Part shown: positions 44,815 through 53,863 of the stretch, piece after piece | Layout: every line of letters begins with the position of its first letter | How positions within the stretch are numbered: the first letter of the stretch is position 1 | Assembly (NCBI GenBank): GCA_020634815.1 | Contig: JACKBA010000014.1 | Coordinates: 71,918 to 135,917 of the forward strand | DNA: 64,000 nt | From: Caldilineaceae bacterium | Lineage (GTDB): Bacteria > Chloroflexota > Anaerolineae > Caldilineales > Caldilineaceae | Direction of reading: 5' to 3' | Notes under the pieces: generated by a model | What the model was told of the DNA's origin: nothing | The model's input: only the letters and a program-made list of their open reading frames with translations | The model's database searches: none | Translations under genes and position numbers: made by a program

Positions 44815-44869
44815 TCATCCGGTCATCTTGTCATCCGGTCATCTTGTCACCCGGCCATCCTGTCATCCC
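44815..44869. repeat. 16-base tandem repeat
   Basis: Three units of TCATCCGGTCATCTTG (the third diverged) followed by a partial fourth unit. Confidence 0.85.
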
Positions 44870-44876
44870 ACCACCC

Positions 44877-45953
<1,077 letters not shown>

Positions 45954-46041
45954 GGGTTGCTCGACTTTCGTTTCTAATGGGTTGGATCCGGCCATTGCCG
46001 TGTTCAATCCGTCGATCGTACCGCCGTTTGACCCAGAGATC

Positions 46042-46070
46042 AAAAACGGCGCCGCTGGTTGCGACGCCGT
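46042..46070 (-). terminator. Terminator after the lut genes
   Basis: On the minus strand ACGGCG...CGCCGT, then T5. It lies between the LutC stop and the Gfo/Idh/MocA gene. Confidence 0.5.
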
Positions 46071-46097
46071 CCGCTCATCCCCTCATTCCAATAGCCC

Positions 46098-46925
46098 TCA
46101 TTCGTCGTCGTCAAGCGCCATCAGCCGGGCGATTTCGGCGCGCTCGGCCTCGCTGATGACGGGCCGCGTATCGTCGAAGAGGATGGCATGCACGTACTTC
46201 GGCCCGTGTACGCCCAGCGTCAGGTTCATCTCGATGTCGGCGGATTTGCTCGGCCCGGTGATCATGTTCCAGCCCGCGCGCGTGCGCAGCAGATCGACCA
46301 GTTCGCCGGCCGCGCGCCGCTCGGTGAGCCACGCTTCCATCGTCGCGTAGAGCCGGCTGAAGGGAATCAGCGCGATGTGGCGGAAGGGCAGCAAGCTGGC
46401 GGAGCGGTTCGTGCCAGGCCCGCTCACGACGAGCATGGAGCCGGTGGAGGCAAAGGCCGCCTCCACGCCGGTCACGCCAAAGCGGACGAAACGCACCTTC
46501 TCCAGCGCTTCGGGGCTGGTCAATTTGTCAGGCGCCACCAGTTGCCACTGCATGTCGGCCAGCGCCTCGGCCAGCCCGTCGATGGGCAACTGCGCCGGCG
46601 CCCAACTGAGCACCATGCGCTCCTGGCCGAAGGTCTCCGGCTTGGGGCCTTTGCGCGCGGCGTCTTCCTCGGCGGCCCAATCGGTCAGCCGGTTGATGAG
46701 CGCCAGCCGCACCTCGATCGCCGAGGACAGGATCTCGTAGCTGCCGTAGAGCTTCTCCAACTCCTGGCCAAAACGGCGCGCGAGCGCCGCCGCGTCGCCC
46801 TCGGCGTGGGTGACGGTCATGCGCTCGTCCGCAGTCAGCGGCGGCGCCTCCACCGGCGGAAAGGAAAGCTCCGGCCGGCTGAGGATCGTGCGGATACGGT
46901 CAAGAATCTCGTCGCGTGCGCTCAT
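46098..46925 (-). CDS. lutC: LutC-like LUD-domain protein
   Basis: A 275-residue LUD-domain protein. It has GVTGVEAAFASTGSMLVVSG and GPSKSADIEMNLTLGVHGPK, the typical LutC/LldG motifs. LutABC is an iron-sulfur L-lactate oxidation complex that delivers electrons to the respiratory chain. The order on the minus strand is lutA, lutB, lutC. The gap to lutB holds repeats. Confidence 0.9.
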   Translation of the reverse strand: MSARDEILDRIRTILSRPELSFPPVEAPPLTADERMTVTHAEGDAAALARRFGQELEKLYGSYEILSSAIEVRLALINRLTDWAAEEDAARKGPKPETFGQERMVLSWAPAQLPIDGLAEALADMQWQLVAPDKLTSPEALEKVRFVRFGVTGVEAAFASTGSMLVVSGPGTNRSASLLPFRHIALIPFSRLYATMEAWLTERRAAGELVDLLRTRAGWNMITGPSKSADIEMNLTLGVHGPKYVHAILFDDTRPVISEAERAEIARLMALDDDE

Positions 46926-46937
46926 AGTTTTCTAAAT

Positions 46938-47045
46938 CCAGCCACAAAGTCACGAAGACTCAAAGGTTCACAAAGATTCCCAAAGATTCCCAAAGATTCC
47001 CTCAAGAACTCTTCCTTTGTGAATCTTCGCGCCTTTGCGTCTTCG
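46938..47045. repeat. CAAAGATTCC tandem and inverted repeat
   Basis: CAAAGATTCC occurs three times in tandem (46971-47000). The upstream TTCACAAAG pairs with the later CTTTGTGAA (47024-47032). The gap lies between the lutB and lutC genes. Confidence 0.8.
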
Positions 47046-47048
47046 CGG

Positions 47049-48506
<1,458 letters not shown>

Positions 48507-48539
48507 AGGTGTCAATCTGATCGTGCTAGAGTTGGTGTG

Positions 48540-48685
48540 GGGTGAGTGGATGACAAGGTGACAGGGTGACAAGATGACAAGATGAGGGGGTGCATTGACA
48601 ATTGACCGTTGACAATTGACCATCGTCTTTTCATCCCCTCACCCCCTCACCCCCTCACCCCCTCATCTTTCCATCCCCACATCCC
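48540..48685. repeat. Mixed repeat array between lutA and lutB
   Basis: The gap holds GATGACAAGGTGACAGGGTG-like units, two TTGACAATTGACC words at 48596-48625, then four CACCCCCT units. The TTGACAATTGACC words also occur at 31594-31649. Confidence 0.8.
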
Positions 48686-48686
48686 C

Positions 48687-49547
48687 TCATCCTTTCACTT
48701 TATCATCCTGCCACCGCCGCGGCGCCGCCTTGCTCTCCGGCGCGACTTCGTCAGACGCCGGCCGCGCGGCCACATCCACCTGGTTCGTCAACACCTGGGC
48801 GATGTGCACGGCACGGCAGCGCTGCCCCTCGCGGCTGAGCAGCCCGTTGATGTGCGTCATGCAACTGACGTCGCACAACGCCACGGCGTCGGCGTCGCTC
48901 TTGGCGATGTTCTGCGCCTTGCGCTGCCCCATGGCCGTGCTGATGCCGCCGTTCTTGATGGCGAACAGCCCGCCAAAGCCACAGCACTCGTCGGCGCCGG
49001 TCATCGCGACGAGGTCGGCGCCCTCCACCGCATCGAGCAACGCGCGCGGCTGGCGGTCGATGCCCAGCTCGCGCAGCAGGTGGCAGCAGGCGTGGTAGGT
49101 CAGCCGCCCGTCGAAACGTGCGCCCACGTCGGTCACGCCGAGCACGTCGACCAGGAACTCGGTCAGTTCGAAGGTCGCCGCGCCGAGGAAAGCCGCCCGT
49201 TCGCGATAGGCCGGTTCGTTCTCCAGCAGCAACTGGTAGAAGTGGCTGGTCATGGTCGTGCAACTGCCGCTGGGCGCGACCACGGCATCGACCTGCTTCT
49301 GGCGTACGAGCGGCTCGAAGATGTCGACAAAGCGCCGGGCCAGCGGCCGCGCCTCCTCCCAGAAGCCGGAGTTGAAGGCGGGCTGGCCGCAGCAGGTCTG
49401 CTCGGCGGGGAAGACGACCTCGACACCGTGCCGCTCCAGCAACTCCACCGTCGCCATGCCCACCTCGGGGTAGAGCATGTCGACCATGCAGGTGACAAAG
49501 AGCGCCACGCGCCGCGGCGGGCTGTCGAATTGTTTCTTGTGGGTCAT
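48687..49547 (-). CDS. lutA: LutA-like cysteine-rich lactate oxidation protein
   Basis: A 286-residue protein with two CCG-type cysteine-rich domains: EQTCCGQPAFNSGFW and CHLLRELG, and later ADECCGFGGLFAIK. It is the LutA/LldE component of L-lactate oxidation, with heterodisulfide-reductase-like iron-sulfur sites. The ATG at 49547 follows GGGAATGG. The C-terminal tail of about 30 residues is hydrophilic and not conserved. Confidence 0.92.
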   Translation of the reverse strand: MTHKKQFDSPPRRVALFVTCMVDMLYPEVGMATVELLERHGVEVVFPAEQTCCGQPAFNSGFWEEARPLARRFVDIFEPLVRQKQVDAVVAPSGSCTTMTSHFYQLLLENEPAYRERAAFLGAATFELTEFLVDVLGVTDVGARFDGRLTYHACCHLLRELGIDRQPRALLDAVEGADLVAMTGADECCGFGGLFAIKNGGISTAMGQRKAQNIAKSDADAVALCDVSCMTHINGLLSREGQRCRAVHIAQVLTNQVDVAARPASDEVAPESKAAPRRWQDDKVKG

Positions 49548-49552
49548 TGGCC

Positions 49553-49617
49553 ATTCCCAATCTCTACTCTCCAATCTCCAATCTCATGACCAGAGATTAG
49601 AGATTGGAGATTGAAGA
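49553..49617. repeat. Inverted repeat before lutA
   Basis: Words CTCTCCAATCTCCAATCTC and, after a short spacer, GATTAGAGATTGGAGATTGA can pair. It lies between the M24 peptidase stop (49619) and the lutA start. Confidence 0.7.
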
Positions 49618-49618
49618 G

Positions 49619-50839
49619 TCACATGAGCGCGACAATCTCCGTCTGCAGCGGCAGCGTCGTCACCTCGATGCCGCTCGCGGTCACCAGGCAGTTGATCTCG
49701 CTGCGGATGCCCAGCCCCAGGTTGCGGCCGGAGCCGTCGAAGTCGCAGGTGGGTAGATAGACGCCCGGCTCGATGGTGAACATGACGTGCGGGATGAGGC
49801 TGCGGCGATCCTGCGTCTCCAGGTTGTCGATGTTGACGCCGTTGTAGTGCCCCTTGACGCCCAGGCTGTGACCCGTGCGGTGGATGAAGTTCGGCCCGTA
49901 GCCGGCCGCCGCGATCACGGCGCGGCAGGCGTCGTCGACCTCGTAGCCGTGAACGGTGTGACCGGCCGCCATGCGTTCCTGGATAAACTTCACGGCCGCA
50001 TCGCGCCCGCCGGCAACGGCGGCGAAGACCTCGCGCGCAGTGGCCGGCGGCTCTTCGCCACAATAGGCCACCCACGTAATGTCGGCAAAGCAGTCGTGCG
50101 GCGTCTTCGTCTCGCGTGCCCACAGGTCGATGAGCACCATGTCCCCGCGCCCGATGGGTGCGTGGCGGTTAGGCGACGGCGCATAATGCGGGTCGGCTGC
50201 ATTGGCGTTGACCGAGACGATGGCCGGGTGCTCGTAGTCCATACGGTTGGCCTCGAAGACGGCGGTGATGACCTGCTGCACCGCGTATTCGGTCGTCGTC
50301 TCGCCGCCGGCCAGCACGCCTCGCAGGAAGTCAAACGCGGCCTCCATGGCTGTCATGCACACAGTAGCGGCACGGCGATGGCTGGCGATCTGCTCGGCGT
50401 CGAGCACGGCCTGGGCGATCTGCACCAGGTCGGCGCTGGAGACGATCGCCGCGCCGGTGACGCGTTCCACCATCTCCTTGGTGCCGGCATCGATCCAGCT
50501 CACGTAGGGGATGGCGTTGTCCGGGCTGTACTCCATGGCGATGCGCCGCGCGCCGCCGACCAGCGCGGCAACCTTCTCCTCCAGTTCGCGCCAGCCGACG
50601 TACATGGTTTTGGCGCCGTCGACCTCCGGGCGCACGCGGGCGAAGGTGCTGCCCTCGATGGCGTGAATCAGCCACTGCGGCTCGCCCGCGGCGGGCAGCC
50701 ACAGAAACCAGCGTCGCGAACCGCTGCTCGCCAGCCCGGCCACGTGCAATGCCACCGGGTTCGTGCCGCGGAAGTCGTAGAGCAGCCAACCGTCCAGATT
50801 GTTGGCCTTGAGATAGCTTTGGATGTTGTGTAGGGTCAT
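49619..50839 (-). CDS. M24-family Xaa-Pro aminopeptidase-like protein
   Basis: A 406-residue protein of the pita-bread fold. The metal ligands are in VLIDLWA, DCFADITW, HRTGHSLGV, FTIEPGVYLP and IRSEINCLV, and an N-terminal creatinase/prolidase domain is present (about residues 1-150). It should cleave Xaa-Pro peptides or act as a creatinase-like hydrolase. It is upstream of the lut genes on the same strand. Confidence 0.9.
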   Translation of the reverse strand: MTLHNIQSYLKANNLDGWLLYDFRGTNPVALHVAGLASSGSRRWFLWLPAAGEPQWLIHAIEGSTFARVRPEVDGAKTMYVGWRELEEKVAALVGGARRIAMEYSPDNAIPYVSWIDAGTKEMVERVTGAAIVSSADLVQIAQAVLDAEQIASHRRAATVCMTAMEAAFDFLRGVLAGGETTTEYAVQQVITAVFEANRMDYEHPAIVSVNANAADPHYAPSPNRHAPIGRGDMVLIDLWARETKTPHDCFADITWVAYCGEEPPATAREVFAAVAGGRDAAVKFIQERMAAGHTVHGYEVDDACRAVIAAAGYGPNFIHRTGHSLGVKGHYNGVNIDNLETQDRRSLIPHVMFTIEPGVYLPTCDFDGSGRNLGLGIRSEINCLVTASGIEVTTLPLQTEIVALM

Positions 50840-50953
50840 AAATCGCTCATCGTGTGTGAATGGATGACGGCGCCATTATCGCACGGTTACCGGCGCGCGT
50901 CCAACCGCCCAGAACGAGGGTGCGCCCACGAACTTGACGTGGTCACCCCCTGC

Positions 50954-51016
50954 CGTGCGTCGCACTGGTCAGGTATCTCATCGCTGAGAACCCCGTGCTG
51001 ACCAGTGCGACGCACG
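50954..51016. repeat. 19-base perfect inverted repeat
   Basis: Arms CGTGCGTCGCACTGGTCAG (50954-50972) and its complement (50998-51016) flank a 25-base loop. No T-run follows. Architecture resembles the repeat at 59041-59106. Confidence 0.85.
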
Positions 51017-51082
51017 CCGCCAACATTCTGGAGAGCGCCCCAAAACAAACGAACAAACGTTCGACTCGTAAGATCGGTTTTT

Positions 51083-51111
51083 TGACGTAAGACAGGAGAG
51101 AAGGTACAATG
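51083..51111 (+). promoter_or_regulatory. Promoter for ssb
   Basis: TTGACG (51083-51088), a 17-base spacer and TACAAT (51106-51111). Confidence 0.7.
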
Positions 51112-51186
51112 TAAAATAATGTTCAATTGCACCTTGCCCCCGATTTGCAAGGTAAAATATCCGCCCCGTTCAAAGGAGCAAGCCCT

Positions 51187-51600
51187 ATGTATCAGCAGAT
51201 TACCATGGTAGGAAATCTGGGCAACGATCCGGAAATGCGCTACACGCCCAATGGTGTACCTGTCACGAGCTTCAGCCTTGCGGTCAACAAGCGATGGGTT
51301 GGGCAGGATGGGCAGTCGCAGGAGAAGACGCTCTGGTTCCGCGTGACGGCATGGCGCAAACTGGCGGAAACCGCCAGCCAATACCTGACCAAAGGCCGCC
51401 AGGTGCTTGTGGTCGGCGAGCTTGAGGAGCCTCGCACCTTTGTCGATCGCAACAACGCCACCCGCGTCTCGCTCGATGTGACCGCCACCGAGATTCGCTT
51501 CTTGGGACGGCCGGACGGTGGGCATGGCGACGCGTCGATGGCACCGTCGGCCGCAGCCGAAGGCGGCCCTGCCATGAGCGACGAAGACATCCCCTTCTAA
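51187..51600 (+). CDS. ssb: Single-stranded DNA-binding protein
   Basis: A 137-residue SSB: N-terminal OB fold (MYQQITMVGNLGNDPEMRYT, VTSFSLAVNKRWVG, LWFRVTAWRKLAE) and an acidic C-terminal tip ending DEDIPF, which binds partner proteins. It binds single-stranded DNA during replication and repair. AAAGGAG lies upstream of the ATG at 51187, with a good promoter and a terminator. The linker is short. Confidence 0.95.
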   Translation: MYQQITMVGNLGNDPEMRYTPNGVPVTSFSLAVNKRWVGQDGQSQEKTLWFRVTAWRKLAETASQYLTKGRQVLVVGELEEPRTFVDRNNATRVSLDVTATEIRFLGRPDGGHGDASMAPSAAAEGGPAMSDEDIPF

Positions 51601-51645
51601 CCGGCCGTGCGGAGCCACGCTCCGCCCTGTACAACCAAAGAACAA

Positions 51646-51675
51646 GAAACAGGCGGCCGCGGGTCGCCTGTTTTC
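51646..51675 (+). terminator. Intrinsic terminator after ssb
   Basis: Stem AAACAGGCG/CGCCTGTTT around a nine-base loop, ending in a short T-run. Confidence 0.75.
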
Positions 51676-51696
51676 ATTCGCGCGCCTGCCGGTCGT

Positions 51697-51723
51697 TTGA
51701 CACGTGGCCCACGCGAGTATAAT
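51697..51723 (+). promoter_or_regulatory. Promoter for the polyamine-binding lipoprotein
   Basis: Perfect TTGACA (51697-51702) and perfect TATAAT (51718-51723), but the spacer is short at 15 bases, which may make it weak or regulated. Confidence 0.55.
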
Positions 51724-51841
51724 GCACACAATGACACACGATCGTGCCGCTTCCCATGCGGCGCGTTCGTGGCAGTCAGACCAGCCCGGCCGGCGCGCTC
51801 ATTCCCGAGTGGCCGGCTTTGTCGATCAAGGAGAGATTTTT

Positions 51842-53002
51842 ATGGACGACGTCCCGCTCTTGCGTCGCACGGTCGCGCTGCTTGCCGCGGCCGTGCTTGC
51901 CCTGGCCGCCTGCGCCGCACCCGCCGCTACGCCTCAATCCGGCGGTGAAGCACCCGGCCAGCCGGTCACCGATTCCGGCTTTGTCTGCCCTGAACCCTCC
52001 CCGCGCCTGCCCGTCACTTCTGAGGAACTGAACCTCTTCGTCTGGACCGAGTACATCCCGCAAGATATCGTCGACTGCTTCGAGCTGGTCTACGGCATCA
52101 AGGTCAACCAGGATTACTACTCTTCGACCGACGAAATGTACGCCAAGCTCAGCCAGGGCGCGCTCAACTACGATATCACCCAGCCCACCGACTACGCCAC
52201 GGCGCTCATGATCCGCACGGGCCTGCCGCAGAAGCTGGACAAGGAACGCCTGCCCAACCTCACGAACATCGACCCGGCCTTTGCCGTCGTCCACGGCGAT
52301 CCGACGGGCGAGTACGCCGTGCCCTACCAGGCCGGCACCACCTCCATCGTCTACAATAGCGAGACGGTCGATCCGGCGCCCGCAGCCTGGGCCGACCTGT
52401 GGAACCCGGAGTACGCCGGCCGCATGGTCTTCATTGACGACTCGCGCGTCGTCATCGGGCTAACGCTCATCAGCGAGGGCCTCGATCCCAACACCACCGA
52501 CCCGGCCGACCTGGAAGCCATCAAGCCCAAGCTGCACGACCTGGTCAAGGCGGTGGAACTCTTCGACTCCGACAGCCCAAAGACGGCGCTCATTGCCGGC
52601 GACGCCGAGATGGGCGTCCTGTGGAATGCCGAGGCGATGCTGGCCAGCCGCGAGGTGCCGAGCTACACGTGGGTCTTCCCCAGCGAGGGGCAGTTCAACT
52701 GGGCCGACGGCTACATGATCCTGGCCGAGGCGCCGCATGTGGACGCCGCCTACGCCTGGCTCAACTACTCGCTGCAGGGCGACGTCTTCTGGCTCATGCT
52801 GCGCGACTTCCCCTACAGCAACCCGAACCGCGCCGCGCTCGAATACGCCAAGGCCAACCAACCCGAGTTGTATGCCGAGTACATCAACTCGCCCATGACC
52901 AACACGCCCGCCGAGAACTGGGCGGCCGGCCACTGGATCGAGGATGTGGGCGAGGCCATGCCTGCCTACGACCAGCTCTGGACCGAAGTCAAGGGCGAGT
53001 AA
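51842..53002 (+). CDS. Spermidine/putrescine-type ABC substrate-binding lipoprotein (PotD-like)
   Basis: A 386-residue lipoprotein (LALAACAAP lipobox) of the PotD/PotF family: LNLFVWTEYIPQDIVDCFEL, VNQDYYSSTDEMYAKL, DITQPTDYATALMI and TTSIVYNSETV. These bind polyamines or similar cations outside the membrane for an ABC importer. No permease or ATPase gene is beside it, so it works with a distant transporter. AAGGAGAG precedes the ATG at 51842. Confidence 0.9.
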   Translation: MDDVPLLRRTVALLAAAVLALAACAAPAATPQSGGEAPGQPVTDSGFVCPEPSPRLPVTSEELNLFVWTEYIPQDIVDCFELVYGIKVNQDYYSSTDEMYAKLSQGALNYDITQPTDYATALMIRTGLPQKLDKERLPNLTNIDPAFAVVHGDPTGEYAVPYQAGTTSIVYNSETVDPAPAAWADLWNPEYAGRMVFIDDSRVVIGLTLISEGLDPNTTDPADLEAIKPKLHDLVKAVELFDSDSPKTALIAGDAEMGVLWNAEAMLASREVPSYTWVFPSEGQFNWADGYMILAEAPHVDAAYAWLNYSLQGDVFWLMLRDFPYSNPNRAALEYAKANQPELYAEYINSPMTNTPAENWAAGHWIEDVGEAMPAYDQLWTEVKGE

Positions 53003-53016
53003 CAACGGGCCAGACA

Positions 53017-53189
53017 TTCACCACAGAGAGCACCGAGGAACGCAGAGAATTCCAATTCCCCCTCTGCGCATCTCAGCGCTCTCTGTGGTGAAACCTTCTT
53101 CCTTGCCACGCGTCACCACATTGAACGCAGAGAAACGCAGAAGAGTCTCCAATCCCCCCTTTGCGCATCTCAGCGCTCTCTGTGGTGAA
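53017..53189. repeat. Inverted repeat with 28-base direct copy
   Basis: TTCACCACAGAGAGC (53017-53031) pairs with GCTCTCTGTGGTGAA (53078-53092). A 28-base segment TGCGCATCTCAGCGCTCTCT... recurs exactly at 53065 and 53162. The element lies between convergent genes. Confidence 0.88.
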
Positions 53190-53197
53190 TAACCAGG

Positions 53198-53833
53198 TTA
53201 CCCCTTGCGCGCCTTCTCCTCCACGTCGGCGCGCGCCCGCGCCGCGATGGGCGCGGCCAGGTGCCGACGGATCGTCTCGGCGCTCGGGCGCGGGTCGTAG
53301 AAATCGCGGAACATCTCGACGATAGAGATGGTGGCGCCCGCGTAACGCTCCAGCGTCACCGCCGCGCCGGCCTGCACCGCGCCGGCGCGCAGCACGCGGC
53401 AGTAGACGCCGGGCCGCTCCGCCGCACGAAAGCGCTTGACGAACATGGGGTCGCCCATGCGCGCGGCCAGCGTGGAACAAGGGATGCGCGCCGCCGTCAC
53501 CTGCAACGACACATCGCCGATGTGAAGGACGTCGCCCACGTTCAACCGCGCGCTCTCCAGCCCGTCGATCGTCAGGTTTTCGCCAAAGGTGCCCGGCTCC
53601 AGTTCCGTACCGAGTTCTGCCGACCACCACGCGTAGTCCGGTGCGCCGTAGACGTAGACCGCCTGGTCGTGGCCGCCATGATGCTTCACGTCCACCACCG
53701 CATCGTCCGCCAACCCCAGCGGCATGACCTCCACGGCCGTCGTTACCGGCGTCTTGAAGATGCCAGTCGTATCATGCTGTTCGCCAATTTTGATCGACCG
53801 TTCACGGCCAATATTGACACTGATCAATTGCAT
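53198..53833 (-). CDS. MOSC-domain protein (YiiM-like)
   Basis: A 211-residue protein of the YiiM/MOSC type: DVKHHGGHDQAVYVYGAPDY, LEPGTFGENLTIDG, NVGDVLHIGDVSLQVTAARIPC with the conserved Cys, and VYCRVLRAGAVQAG. These bind molybdenum cofactor; YiiM reduces N-hydroxylated compounds. It lies 30 bases after the PEP-dikinase-like gene on the minus strand and may be co-transcribed. Confidence 0.9.
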   Translation of the reverse strand: MQLISVNIGRERSIKIGEQHDTTGIFKTPVTTAVEVMPLGLADDAVVDVKHHGGHDQAVYVYGAPDYAWWSAELGTELEPGTFGENLTIDGLESARLNVGDVLHIGDVSLQVTAARIPCSTLAARMGDPMFVKRFRAAERPGVYCRVLRAGAVQAGAAVTLERYAGATISIVEMFRDFYDPRPSAETIRRHLAAPIAARARADVEEKARKG

Positions 53834-53863
53834 GCTGTTCCCTATTCTCTCCAGATGTGTGCT

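Larger units (their letters stand above)
50840..51186. other. 347-base gap upstream of ssb
   Basis: It contains the 19-base inverted repeat at 50954-51016 and the ssb promoter. No coding frame here is credible. Confidence 0.5.

Noticed and set aside
44815..44869. Possible CRISPR-like tandem repeat
   Set aside because: Units of 16 bases are contiguous with no spacers, and there are no cas genes.
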